From NCBI RefSeq assembly GCF_036850765.1, contig NC_089498.1, positions 57,029,795-57,093,794 of the forward strand: 64,000 nt of DNA, given 5' to 3'. Every line of letters begins with the position of its first letter. Within the stretch, counting starts at the first letter, position 1. Of this stretch, positions 23,827 through 34,849 are shown in pieces. The stretch comes from Saccopteryx bilineata. Its lineage: Eukaryota > Chordata > Mammalia > Chiroptera > Emballonuridae. A model generated the notes under the pieces. It ran no database searches. It saw only the letters and a program-made list of their open reading frames with translations, and was not told where the DNA came from. The position numbers and the translations under genes are program-made.

Positions 23827-24994
23827 CATAACATCCACTATAGTGCCTAGTGTTTCTTTTTAGTTTTTTTAGTGAATAAATGAATAAATAAGAGTCCTCT
23901 CACATTGCTTTAGGTTCCAGGTTCCTCTCATACCTAAGTCCTATGCTCCGTCTTCTTTCCTGATAGAACTAATGAATCATGCATAAGCTCAGAGCTAACC
24001 CTGTATCTGTGCACTCGCCTGCAATCCTTTGGCCTCTCTCCTTCACCATCATGTTTCCTTTTCCTCCTAATCTTCCCATTGACAGAACTTATTTAAAAAT
24101 AAACAAACAAACATAACTTTTTAAATTTTTCTCATTTTAAAAAAAGGAAATTAACTATATTTTCAATCCTAGTCCAGCTAATGCCCAATCTTTTTCAGAG
24201 TAAAAGTTCTTTAATGGACACTAAAGTTAGGGCCACTGTGAGCCCATTGCCATTGTCTTCTGTTTATGAAACTGCTTGTGTTCCATGTCAATATTTATGA
24301 TGTAGCAAATTATGTTTTTCTGTTCCTGATATTATCTCTATGGGAAGCCATGTGACATGGACTGGCCTCTTACTTGCTTTTAATACTGTGCTTTTCTTCT
24401 AAAGCTCCTTCTCTTTTTTATCTCTGGGCTCCCAAAGGTCCCCTCTCTAAAATGATAAAAATCACTTTCATATTTCACTTTGATACATAAGTTATAAAAT
24501 GTACTACTATATGTTTCAAGTATCTTAGAGATATGAGTGATAACAAGTCATCTTAGAATTATAAGTTCCTCTCCTTCTGGGCTTGGCATGCAAATTCCTT
24601 AGTAGTAAGACAGTCAGTTCAGTTTATTCTATTATATTTAAATTTTTGCTTCTTTCTTATGAGAACTTATTATCATTTAACTTATTTTGTTTTCTATATA
24701 GATAAATTGCTACATACGTACTTCATGTAAATGGATCCTTACGGCCTCCTCTAAAAATACTAAGACTTAGCTAAATTTTAAAGGTACACAAGATTGGCTA
24801 TAAGTTTCTCCATATGCTGTGCCTATTCATAGATATATCTTTAGATTTGTCACCTGTAGCCAAAATATATTTCTGTCCTCTGGTATAAATAAAATAATAA
24901 AATTTGACTATATAACAAATGCTGGTAAGATGATGAAATTTAATATTATTAATTATCAGTTGGACAAAACAGCAAATATGTGTGTGTATTCAAT
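23827..24994. other. AT-rich single-copy sequence
   Basis: No gene or recognised repeat. Confidence 0.5.
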
Positions 24995-25005
24995 AAGCCA
25001 CCAGT

Positions 25006-25395
25006 GCCCTGGCCGGTTGGCTCAGCGGTAGAGCATCTGCCCTGTATGTGGAAGTCCCGGGTTTGACTCCGGGCCAGGGCACACAGGAGAAACACCCATC
25101 TGCTTCTCTGCCTTTCCCCCTCTCCTTTCTCTCTTTCTTTCTCTTCCCTTCCTGCAGTCAAGGCTCCACTGGAGCAAAGTTGGCCCCAGGTGCTGAGGAT
25201 GGCTCCATGGCCTCCGCCTCAGTCACTAGAATGGCTCCAGTTCTAGTGGGGGACAGTGGAGCAATGTCTCAGATGGGCCCAGCAATGCCCCCTGGTGTGT
25301 ATGCCAGGTGGATCCTGGTCAGGTGCATGTGGGAATCTGTCTCTCTGCCTCCCCGCTTCTCACTTCAGAAAAATTAAAAAAAAAAAAAATAGAAA
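25006..25395 (+). mobile_element. Rhin-1-like SINE
   Basis: Head GCCCTGGCCGGTTGGCTCAG, B box GGTTTGACTCC and a long A tail. The duplication AAGCCACCAGT is at 24995-25005 and 25396-25406 (identical). The CTCF-like core is degraded (TGCCCCCTGGTGT). Confidence 0.93.
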
Positions 25396-25406
25396 AAGCC
25401 ACCAGT

Positions 25407-25888
25407 AAGTATAATGGCTTAATATTATCTATCTCAAGCTTCTCTCTTTTCAGTTCAAATTTATAAGAAACTTATACATTTCACTTGGAGATAAAAAAAA
25501 AATGTGTGATACTTTTCAAAAGCAGCTTCCTTTGCTTGAGAAAATACTATGAAAACACAAATCACTTAGGATACTATTACATTTCACTGGGGGAAATCAA
25601 GATAACTTGTTTATTATGCCTGTTTTTGAGTTTATATTGTAGAATAAATGTTAAAATTTCTGATGGAAAACTGAACATTCAATTTTCATTATCCAGTGTC
25701 ACTATAGTTGTTTTGATTTCTCATCAATAAAAAGACATTAAAGAGAATTATGTAAATGTGATAGATTAAGAAAACTAAGGTGCTGAAATATCACTCATCT
25801 TTCTGGTTCTTACATACACAAGAAAATTCTCTTCAGTTTCTCTGAATTCTACCATTTGGGGGTGGAGCACAGAGTGCATTCCTAGCAG
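25407..25888. other. Single-copy sequence upstream of the LTR
   Basis: Nothing recognised; the upstream edge of the LTR may reach a little into this stretch. Confidence 0.5.
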
Positions 25889-26177
25889 CTGTGGCTGATG
25901 CAATGCTGTGAGAACACTCCAGCTCCCAGAATCCTCCTGGGCATGTCCAGGAAGGGAGCTTGCCCACTATAAGGAAGTGACTCAGAGCCAACCAGGCAGC
26001 TCCCTGATCTTTTCAGCCATTGGCTGTGAAGGACATGCTGTAACACCCTATAGGCTGAACCCATGTATATAAGCTAGCTTACTTCCTGAATAAAGTGGAT
26101 CTGCATCACTGAACCTGGTCCCGGGAGTCAGGTCTTTGCGTCTCCGTCATCCTCACCCCCAGCAGGACTTGTCCACA
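25889..26177 (+). mobile_element. Endogenous retrovirus 5' LTR (ERV2/betaretrovirus-like)
   Basis: A probable LTR running from TGTGGC to TCCACA. It contains a TATA box (TATATAAG at 26065-26072) and a poly(A) signal (AATAAA at 26089-26094) at retroviral spacing. It is followed after two bases by a primer-binding-site-like sequence. The 5' edge is chosen from the short inverted repeat TGTGG/CCACA and could lie slightly upstream. No 3' LTR is seen in the window. Confidence 0.7.
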
Positions 26178-26179
26178 AT

Positions 26180-26197
26180 TGGCACCCAACATCAGGC
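26180..26197 (+). other. Retroviral primer-binding site, tRNA-Lys type
   Basis: TGGCACCCAACATCAGG differs by a few bases from the tRNA-Lys1,2 primer-binding site used by betaretroviruses (TGGCGCCCAACGTGGGG). It lies directly after the LTR. Confidence 0.65.
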
Positions 26198-26242
26198 AGG
26201 GACCTAACCGGCATCCAAGGGATGGGTGAGTGACCCTCTGCA

Positions 26243-26500
26243 ATGGGAAACCTTCTCGCCCACTCTCGAGCCCCACAGGCTCAAGTCCTCTATGCCCTAT
26301 TGCAGAGTAGGTGAGTTAAAGTTAGTGAAAAGGATCTCTGTACTTACTGGGAGATCCTCTCAGGTTTCAACCCTTGGCTCCAGGATGTGTCTCTTTGGGA
26401 CCCAGATACTTGGGCCTGAGCTTTCTGGTGCATCTGTTCGGCCAAAGTACATGGGAGGTAAACCTTCCCTCTCGGCCTCATTCCTGCCCTGCTAGTGATA
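26243..26500 (+). pseudogene. Broken gag start (matrix region) of the ERV
   Basis: An ATG at 26243 opens with Met-Gly, as in myristoylated betaretroviral Gag proteins. The frame stays open for 23 codons and ends at TGA 26312-26314. Matrix-like coding with a Trp-rich stretch continues in other frames to about 26500, so at least one frameshift is present. It cannot encode Gag. The assignment rests on position after LTR and primer-binding site plus composition; a profile search would settle it. Confidence 0.55.
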
Positions 26501-27270
26501 CATGCCTGCCTGACCAGTGCTCCTGCTGGGGACCCTCCACCAGTGCCGAAGATAATGCAGGCTGCCTCTCTCTCTGAGGAGCCCCTTCCTTCCTATTCAC
26601 CCCCTCCACTGAGGAGGAAAGTAGTTTAGCCTCTGAGTTTGACAAATCGCGGCTGAGCACGCAGAAACAAAACCAACCGAATTGCTAACTGCGCCATCAG
26701 CTCTGTCTCCAGAATAAGCAGAAGTCGCTACTTCCACAATCTCTGCCGGGGCTCAATGCCCCACCCCAGCCTCTGAGACGCCATTCATTTTCTCCAACAC
26801 ATGTTCCCGCTGCAGACCCATGGGCCAGCCTATACGCCCTCATGTGTCTTTTTTTTTCTGTCTGTTTAACTTGTCTATGTTTCTGTATCTCTCGCTCTCT
26901 CTCTCCTCCACCCCTCTCTCTGAAATGATGCTGGAAGGACCCAGCCACGGCACAGTGGCAGGGATCAACCCTCTTCTAACACAAGGGAGAGGTTATGCTT
27001 GTGTTTTCAGCCAATTTGGATCCCAGGAACCCCCCAGCCTGCTTGACAGGGTTTCTTGGGCACCCACTGGTTTAGTCTTCACCTGTCCAAAGCCACAGCC
27101 CTGGAGCCCTGGCCTTCTCCACACCAACTATGCCTGAGGGGAAGAGGTCCTCAGTGCTCCAGAAGAAGACCTCATGGCCGGCATGCGTGCCCCATCACTT
27201 GGGGGATGTGGAGGCTTTGTGGGGTAGGCCCAGAGAATTGCCCCTGATGGGCCCCCAGTAATGTAAGGTT
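26501..27270 (+). mobile_element. Residual ERV internal sequence, deleted and degraded
   Basis: GC-richer than its surroundings and continuous with the gag remnant. A segment near 26930-27010 (GRGYACVFSQ in frame) resembles the C-terminal end of betaretroviral integrase, which would imply that most of gag and pol has been deleted. This reading is tentative. The 3' limit is set by the return to AT-rich DNA. Confidence 0.4.
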
Positions 27271-27702
27271 TCTCAACTTCTTAAAACCATACTTCCTCTT
27301 GAAAAAATGTCTCTGAATTTTATTACTGTTTAAATCCAGATTTATCAAATATAATGGCACAAAACTTAAAGCAATTGAACAAATATGCTATTTTATTCTT
27401 GAATTAAATATGCTATCTATACATGCCATTCTGATATGATTCTATCAAAAATGGCTACATTCTGTTCTCTATAGTAACAAGAGAGGAAGCAAGATAAGTA
27501 AAGATAGATAAATAGATAAATATATTGATAGATGATAGAAAAAGACAAAGGAAAGAGACTGAGCAGAAAGGACAAAATACTTAGGTAAAAAAAATCTATA
27601 AAAGGAAAAATGTTCTGCAGTGAAAAATTATAACTGAAAAGTTTCAGGATGAGAAAGTAAGACAGGGTTCTGACAAAATTCAAGTCAGAGGATTGGCTAC
27701 AG
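27271..27702. other. AT-rich single-copy sequence
   Basis: No gene; a GATA-rich simple stretch lies at 27495-27540. Confidence 0.5.
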
Positions 27703-27704
27703 TA

Positions 27705-28280
27705 CAGTGTGTCCGTAAAGTCATGGTGCAATTTTGACCGGTCACAGGAAAGCAACAAAAGACAATAGAAAAGTGAAATCTGCACCAAATAAAAGGAAAA
27801 CTCTCCCAGTTTCATACCTATTCAGTGCAGTTTGATGTAGGCTCATGCACAGATTTTTTAGGGCTCCTTAGGTAGCTATCCCGTATAGCCTCTACAGACT
27901 CGTCACTCACTGATGGCCTACCAGAACGGGGTTTCTCCACCAAACTGCTTATCCCACCGAGTAATGTTATTCCTATGTGGTGGCGCTTTGTTATAAAAGC
28001 GCCGATATTCACATTGCACTTTGGTCATGGATTCGAATTTAACGAGCCACAGAACACACTGAACTTTCCTGTGTACCATCCACATCTTGACTGTCATGGC
28101 CGTGGGCTGCTCCACTGTATACACGGTGTTATGTCATCATCTGCACATGCGCACATGCTGCCACATCATCCTACAGAAACTAGAAGGGTTTACTTTTATT
28201 TGGTGATTTCACATTTCTATCATCTTTTGTTGCTTTCCTGTGCCCTGTCAAAAGAACACCATGACTTTATGGACATACTG
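27705..28280 (-). mobile_element. Tc1/mariner deletion derivative with long inverted repeats and HTH remnant
   Basis: The ends CAGTGTGTCCGTAAAGTCAT and CAGTATGTCCATAAAGTCAT (right end reverse-complemented) begin inverted repeats of roughly 90-95 bp; both contain CACAGGAAAGCAACAAAAGA. TA duplications lie at 27703-27704 and 28281-28282. On the minus strand, between the repeats, two overlapping frames (28124-27918 and 28012-27818) encode the N-terminal DNA-binding part of a transposase: TKVQCEYRRFYNKAPPHRN in one and RSGRPSVSDESVEAIRDSY in the other. They are separated by a one-base shift. The DDE/D catalytic domain is absent, so the element could only move in trans. Confidence 0.88.
27818..28124 (-). 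pseudogene. Mariner transposase N-terminal HTH fragment
   Basis: The helix-turn-helix half of a mariner-type transposase that would bind the inverted repeats. It is recognised by the pattern of a first HTH ending NNITRWDKQF, then a GRPSVSDE linker, then the start of the second HTH. It is frameshifted at about 27935-27955 and truncated before the catalytic domain. The reading direction is opposite to the window. Confidence 0.75.
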
Positions 28281-28344
28281 TATAGTATTTTATAGACATA
28301 AAGGTAATGACATTAAGAAACACACTAGAATGTATACCTTTTTA

Positions 28345-28516
28345 TTTATTTTATTCATTTTAGAAAGGAGAGAGAGAGAGAAAGAGAGAGAAGGTGGGAG
28401 GAACAGGAAGCATCCACTCCTACATGTGCCTTGACCAGGTAAGCCCAGGGTTTCAAACCGGCAACCTTAGTGTTCCAGGTCGCTGCTTTATCCACTGTGC
28501 CACCACAGTCCAGTAA
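28345..28516 (-). mobile_element. Short tRNA-derived SINE, third type
   Basis: On the minus strand the head contains GTGGCACAGTGGATAAAGC and a B box GGTTTGAAACC, followed by a GA/CT-rich body. The duplication AATGTATACCTTTTTA at 28329-28344 and 28517-28532 is identical. The head resembles that of the second SINE family but the body is shorter. A similar copy is at 40350. Confidence 0.88.
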
Positions 28517-28768
28517 AATGTATACCTTTTTAAAGGGTTAATAAGAGTGCATTGTGATATGGTATGGAAATGTCATGAGAACAACATAATTATATTGTTA
28601 TAACCATTAATATACACTCTACTTTCAGGAAATTTTATTAGGTGCTTAGATAGATGAAGACTGATTCCTCATTTCTCACAAATCTCCACCTAGTCCTTCA
28701 AACTTTAGAGAAACATTTATTTACATCTGCTCTCAGTGCTGCATTTGACATTTTTCCCCCAGAATTAA

Positions 28769-29050
28769 TACATTTTATTTTAAAGTAAATTTAATGGGGT
28801 GATATTTATCAGTAGGAGTACATAAATTTCAGGTGAACATCTCTGAACATCAACAGCATTTGAACTGTTGATTGTATTGTGTGCCCATCACCAAAAGTCA
28901 AATTATTTTTCATCACCCTATATTTGCCTCTCTTTACTCACCTCCACCATGTAACTATTTCACTTTTATCTATGTTCATGAGTCTCAGTTTTATATCCCA
29001 CCTATATGGGATATATATATTTATCCTTCTTATTTTCTCTCTGCTGCTGA
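28769..29050 (-). mobile_element. L1 3' UTR fragment, 5'-truncated
   Basis: On the plus strand this reads as the complement of an old L1 3' UTR (ATGGGGTGATATTTATCAGT at the 3' end, then TCACTTTTATCTATGTTCAT and GAGTCTCAG). It is the same type as the 3' end of the L1 at 46005. Confidence 0.8.
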
Positions 29051-29249
29051 AAGCTTTTCTTTTTTAAATCAAATAAAAAGTGAGATAGTCTTGATAGCAT
29101 GAAGTATATCCAAAGTGAGAAAAAGTGATTATTCAAGCCAAATACCAGAAGATCCATTGGCTAAGATGTGGCACCATAATAAATGAAGTCACAGGTTATT
29201 ACACTGGGTTTAAGATTTGACAAATACATTTGGTAAAGTGAATCACTAT

Positions 29250-29440
29250 ATTGTATAGTAAATTCTTTAATATCTTGGGCAAGAATTTATAGCTTTTGAC
29301 AGATTTGGTTCAGACAGTGTCCCTACCACTTATTACTTGATCTTAGACAAGTTACTTAATCTTTATGAGACAGACTCTCTCATATTAACCCAAATCAAAC
29401 TTACATGGCAGAGTTGCTATAATGTTCAACTAAGGTAATC
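29250..29440 (+). mobile_element. MIR remnant
   Basis: Core ACTTGATCTTAGACAAGTTA followed by CTTAATCTTTATGAGAC matches the MIR consensus core with ancient divergence. Confidence 0.75.
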
Positions 29441-29450
29441 ATTTTTAAAG

Positions 29451-31156
29451 CTTTTAGCTCATCATCATCATCATCATTATAAACTTTTATTTTTCTAGAT
29501 TTATATCCAACTTCTAAGACCAGAAAGAATTAGAAGTGATTCAAAGAAACATGAGCAATATTGGGTGTTCAGACTTATTAGTAAAAGTATGAGAGAAGAA
29601 AAATATTCCCTATTTCAGTATTCACTTCAATGTAGATGCTTAGGGATCCAGAGAGTTTCATGGCCCCTTCCAGTAGGTAAATAATAAGCAACAAAATGAA
29701 GCTCATTTTAACCAGGAGCTGTAAAATGAATCTTAGATAAGATTGAGGATAAGAATTTATGTTTCAAAACGTTGAAGCAGTTGCTATCCAGATCCAGTCA
29801 CAAAATCTATGTGTTCACTCTTACAGTTGTACAATCCCCTGAAATTTATAAATTAGAAATGATGTGCATGGAAAATTCATTTGAAAAAACACTATGGAAC
29901 TCAAAGCATCATCATGCTATTACACATGGCTTACTAATCTGACTAGTGTAAAACACAGCTTTATCATTATGCTACTAAATAAAAAATAAATATGCTGGTC
30001 CCATCATTTTCTATCAGTTCTGTTGTCATGTTTAACAAGTTAACATTTCACCATCAGACCTATTTAAATTCTTTATGAAACATATGATCATTGTTACTAA
30101 ATTGCTTGTATTTTAAAACTCTCTCATAATCACAGCAATTATATAGGCAATCACTATTACGGCCTTGCTGGTCTGTTATGGCTTACTGACAAGAATGCAT
30201 ATTGTGTTACTTTCTGAGTTTTTTAAACATAAAATATTTTCCATCTGTTCTTTTTAATTTTACCTCATAATGAATGCATCAATTTTTAAAACATTATTAC
30301 TCTTCTCCATGGATATCTCTTTTTTTTTCTAATTTAGAGCCTCTATTCAAATATTTACATGTTTTTATCTTGTACTTTAAGTTAGCCAAGTCCATTCACA
30401 TAGATTGTGGGTGGGGTAACTAAAATAAAGGTTAATTCATATAAAAACTCTTCAGTATGTGCACAACCTACTCTCATTTTTAAGCTTTTCATACTCACGA
30501 TTTATATTTTCTACTGTCTTGATATTTTTGTTTTCTCTAAATCTTTAGACTTGTCAGCTGATCTTGGTTTTCCCAGACTGACCCTCAATGTTCTCAAAAT
30601 CATATTATCTCTTGCTCTTTCTGCCTTCCATCGTCTAAATTTAAGTATTAGGACATAAGGTATAGATAGCCACACATAGCTTAGCACCCTTTCCCATGGA
30701 CTAACAAAAAGAAAAGAGAATCTAAACAACTCTTTTCTTTGCCTAGGAAGTCCCTTTCCCCTATATTTATGTATTCATACCTAAAATTAGTTGGTTCTTC
30801 TTCAATACCAAGGTGATGTGATCCTAGTATAACATGTACATATCAACACTCTGATGTACCTAAAATTTACCTAGAGCTTTCAGGGTAAGTCCATATCCAT
30901 TAACATGGCTATCAACACTTAGTGATCTACCTTCTGTTTACTTTATATGTAATCATGAGTTCTTGGGCATAAAGCATAATACTGCTTATGTAGTAATCTG
31001 AATGTATAACATTCTTTCATATTTTTGTGTCCTTGCATGTAATTAAAAGCATAATAATGTTTTAGCCATACTGATTATTAATTCTTAGTTCTTTTTTGGA
31101 GAAATGTGCTTGGCACTGGGGATTCTTCTCCATAAAAAGAAGGTACAATTACGCTA
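29451..31156. other. AT-rich single-copy sequence
   Basis: No gene recognised. An (ATC)n run is present at about 29459-29478. Confidence 0.5.
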
Positions 31157-31158
31157 TA

Positions 31159-31482
31159 CAGTCGTCCCTTGTCTATCGCAGGGATTAGGTTCCAGAATTC
31201 CCCGTGATAGGTGAAAATCCGAGAACTAGCGACCTAATATTTATTTTCTTATTTATATATGTTTTAAGACATTACTACCCCCTCCACACATAACTTTTCC
31301 CACACTGTTATTAACCTTTTCACATATTTTTCTTATTTTTCTGCAAAATAATTAAAACAATAAATACCTATAAAAATACCTATATACCACAAAACCCCAC
31401 AATATAGGGAAAATTCTGATACAAAAAATCCGTGATACAGTGAGACTTCAAAAAGTGAACCATGATATGGCAAGGATGACTG
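31159..31482. mobile_element. Tigger-like (Tc1/mariner superfamily) MITE
   Basis: The left end CAGTCGTCCCTTGTCTATCG and the reverse complement of the right end (CAGTCATCCTTGCCATATC) form inverted repeats. TA is duplicated at 31157-31158 and 31483-31484. The CAGTCGTCCCT end is typical of pogo/Tigger-type elements that spread as short non-coding derivatives. It is 324 bp with no coding capacity. Confidence 0.82.
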
Positions 31483-31607
31483 TAAATGGATAGTATCTGA
31501 ACCAAATTGTGTAACATAGGTAATAATTTGTTAAGTGGATAAAAGGAAAGAGGTCATTCCTAGGAGAATTAAAAAAAATAGCATGAGTATTGCTTCCAGG
31601 TTTTCTT

Positions 31608-31609
31608 TT

Positions 31610-31668
<59 letters not shown>

Positions 31669-31997
31669 GACAGAGAGACAGATAGAAACAGACAGACAGG
31701 AAGAGAGAGAGATGAGAAGCATTAATTCTTTATTGTGGCACCTTAGCTGTTCAATGATTTCTCTCTCATATATGCCTTGACTGAGGGCTACGCAAAGCAA
31801 GTGATGCACTACTGAAGCCAGCAACCATTGGGTCGTGTCTATGATCCCACACTTAAGCCAGTGACCTCACGCTCAAGCTGGTGACCCTGCACTCAAGCCG
31901 AATGAGTCCACAGTCAAGCCACGGCCTCAGGGTTTCAAACCTGGGTCCTCTCCATTCCAATTTGACTCTATATTCACTGCACAACTGTCTGGTCAGG
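31608..31997 (-). mobile_element. Second-family SINE, full length, with (CTTT)n tail
   Basis: The minus-strand copy has a tRNA-like head at the right (B box GGTTTGAAACC), a body rich in repeated CTTGAG/GCTTGAG phrases (seen as CTCAAGC on plus), and a 3' end TGATGCTTCTCATCTC-like. The duplication CCAGGTTTTCTT/CCAGATTTTCTT is at 31596-31607 and 31998-32009. Confidence 0.88.
31609..31669. repeat. (CTTT)n microsatellite
   Basis: About fifteen tandem TTTC units derived from the SINE tail. Confidence 0.95.
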
Positions 31998-32099
31998 CCA
32001 GATTTTCTTATATAATTGTTTTAAATTGAGAATTACATTTCCAATAAGGTCCCAGGAGATGTTTATATTGTTGGTCAGAGAGAACTATGTTTTTGTTTG

Positions 32100-32417
32100 T
32101 TTATTTGTTTTTAATTTATTTATTTTAAATGAGAGGAGGGAAGATAGAAAGACAGACTCCCACATGCATCCTGGCCAGGGTCTACCAGCAATCCTCATTT
32201 GGGGCTGATGCTAAAATCAATTGAACTATCCTCAGCGCCCTGCCAAGCTGTAACCAATTGAGCTACTGGCTGCAAAAGGGGAAGACAGAGAGAAGGGGGA
32301 GAGGGAGGGGAAGAGAAGCAGATGGTCTCTTCTCATGTGTGCCCTGACCAGGATGGAACCTGAGACTTCTGCACATGGGACGATGCTCTCTCTCTTGTGC
32401 CAAACAGCCAGAGCCAT
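32100..32417 (-). mobile_element. Old Rhin-1-related SINE
   Basis: The minus-strand head is strongly diverged (TGGCTCTGGCTGTTTGGC), but the order of body blocks is preserved: AAGAGACCATCTGCTTCTCT, GCCAGTAGCTCAATTGG and GACTCCCACATGCATC. The flanking AACTATG is a possible short duplication. Confidence 0.75.
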
Positions 32418-34285
32418 AACTATGGGTTTTAAGGAAAAAATATACTCACCATGTTGAGCTGAAAAAAAGTAACAGTAAATAGATAATATTCTTTAAAAAT
32501 CAGTAAGAGACAGACAATAAAGAACCTAAGGAATGGAAAACAAGACTAAAAGGAAAGAAGATATATCTTTTCCATTCAGTAAAGCTGAATTCATAATCTC
32601 CTTAAATCTATTTAAATTATGATCTCTTCTATTATTAGTAGAAGAGGACTTGTTATTTGGGAATTTTTAAAAAATGCATATATTTAGTTTATAATTTTTC
32701 AACATAGAAACAAATTTAATTCAGGAAAATAATGTTAATATTTTTAACTTTTAAAGGAAATACTTTAAAGTTGAAAGATGCATCACAAAATCTATAATTT
32801 TAAGGTGATAAAAAAAGGTGATATATTATCTGAGCAGATTACTTGGTCATACCAAAAAATAAAATAAAATTGTTTTTTTTATGTCTTTCTACTTGGTCTA
32901 GTATTTTCTTGATTATAAAATGGTCTATCAGCCCTTTATGAACAAAGGTCATTTTACCTGACTCTACAGGCCAATGCTGAGACTCCCACTGATTCTAAAC
33001 ATGTTTTAATCCACATTCCTAAAATTTAAAGTTTCTATTTTTTTTATTTAGTTTCACTCTTAAAACATTTATAAAAGCAGTTATAGCATTCTTTATTTAA
33101 GTACAGCTGTCACTATGATCAGGAACATTTATATTGTTCAAATATGGATCACAAAATATAACCTACAGACTAGTGTATCATAACTATAGGAAAATTTGCT
33201 ATTTTTCTTTTTATAAAATAAATTGGCAGAGTATGCAAACAAAGTCATTATTTTGTGGGTATATCACATCCATGCTCCATTAGTACTATGAATGAATATC
33301 TACTGGAAGTTTACACCAATGTACCCTTTAAAATGTCATTCTTTCATCTGTAATTCAAAAAAGAAATAATGATGTCCCTTGGTCAATTTTTATTTAATTC
33401 TGAAGTATAGAGTTGTTAATTCCTTTGAGATATAAAAGCAATAGAAAATGACCTTGAGAAATGAGAGAAACTCCATTAAAATACTAATAATTTTAGTAGA
33501 GTTCTTTAGTGAAAAGCTATCTAAACTGATATGGGACTAATACCCAGCTTTTGGAGCAATGAATGTTTAAATTTTACAATGAAATAAACCCTGCAATATA
33601 TATTTAATATAATATATGGACATATTTATGGCATATTTTATTTGTTTTATGGATACTCAATTTATTAAGACAGTGGTACTCTAAAACTTTTAAGTTACCC
33701 ATGTAAGCTGGATACTGTTATTTGTTTTTCCAGATTTACTCTATATCCTTCATCATAATTCTTTATGACCTAAAAGGCTAACATTGAGGACTACACAGTG
33801 GGCCTTTCTGCCTTCTGGTTTATGTTAGCACAAAGAAAGGAGCATTTAGAAGATGGACATTAGTCAGAGAGAGGAGTTGGGGTGTTTATTCCTTCATGTC
33901 CTTCATTTGCCATCCCTTTATCAGTCTCTGCTCTTGGCAGAAGGTCATTTCCATAGAGCTGTCCTCTTTGATTCTGATAATCACCCTACCCCAAATCACT
34001 GTAAGTGCTTCCACTATTGCCAGAACTAGACCTAAACCAAATCATTTCCCTAAATAGGCTTTTAATGAACTCTCCAGAACTGCTTAAATTGAAGGTGATA
34101 TTTATTTCCAGAATGCTGCTAGTTTAAAAATCTTAGATAGCTTATGATAAAAATAATTTTATAACAATATAAATAGTAACAGTTTTGCACCAACATAAAT
34201 AAATTAAGTACTTAATAATGAATATACACTTAACACATGATCTTATATTACAAAATGGTCTCCTATAAAGTAAAAAATATCTAAA
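32418..34285. other. AT-rich single-copy sequence
   Basis: No gene or repeat recognised in about 1.9 kb. Confidence 0.5.
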
Positions 34286-34289
34286 TAAT

Positions 34290-34621
34290 ATTTTTTTGTT
34301 TATTTTTTGTGATAGGGACAGAGAGAAACAGAGAGAGGGGCAGGGAGGGACGGACAGATAGGAAGGGAGAGAGATGAGAAGCATCAGTTCTTTGTTGTGG
34401 CACCTTAGTTGTTCATTGATTGCTTTCTCATATGTGCTTTGACCGGATGGCTACAGTAGACCGAGTGACTACTTGCTCAAGCCAGCAATGTTGGGCTTAA
34501 GTTAGTGAGTCTTGCTCAAACCAGATGAGCCTGTGCTCAAGCTGGCAACCTCATAGTTTCAAACCTGGGTCGTCCATGTCCCAGTCTGATGCTCTACCCA
34601 CTGCACCGATGTCTGGTAAGG
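34290..34621 (-). mobile_element. Second-family SINE, near full length
   Basis: Minus strand: tRNA-like head with B box GGTTTGAAAC at the right, CTTGAGC-type body, GATGCTTCTCATCTCTCTCC and GA-rich tail. First of three adjacent SINEs of different families on the same strand. Confidence 0.85.
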
Positions 34622-34631
34622 CTAAGTAATT

Positions 34632-34833
34632 TTTTTTTAATTTATTGATTGATTTTAGAGAGTGAGATAAAGGAAGGGAGAAAGAGAGAGACAGAGAAAG
34701 AGAGAAGCATAGTTTTGTTGTTCTATTTAGTTGTGCATTCAGTTGTCACTTCCTGTTTGTGCCCTAACCAAGGATCAAACCTGTAACCTTGGTATTGTGA
34801 TGACACCCTAACCAACAGAGCTAACCCGTCAAG
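34632..34833 (-). mobile_element. VES-like SINE
   Basis: The minus-strand head GGTTAGCTCTGTTGGTTAGG with B box GGTTTGATCC and a GA-rich tail resembles the broad chiropteran VES type. About 200 bp. Divergence suggests it is old. Confidence 0.7.
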
Positions 34834-34849
34834 CCCCTCCTCAAATTTT

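Noticed and set aside
26820..27137. 105-codon frame as an independent host gene
   Set aside because: It is continuous with degraded retroviral sequence and lacks gene structure; treated as ERV remnant.
31609..31669. Regularly spaced repeats resembling an array
   Set aside because: Simple CTTT microsatellite without unique spacers; not CRISPR, and the genome is eukaryotic.
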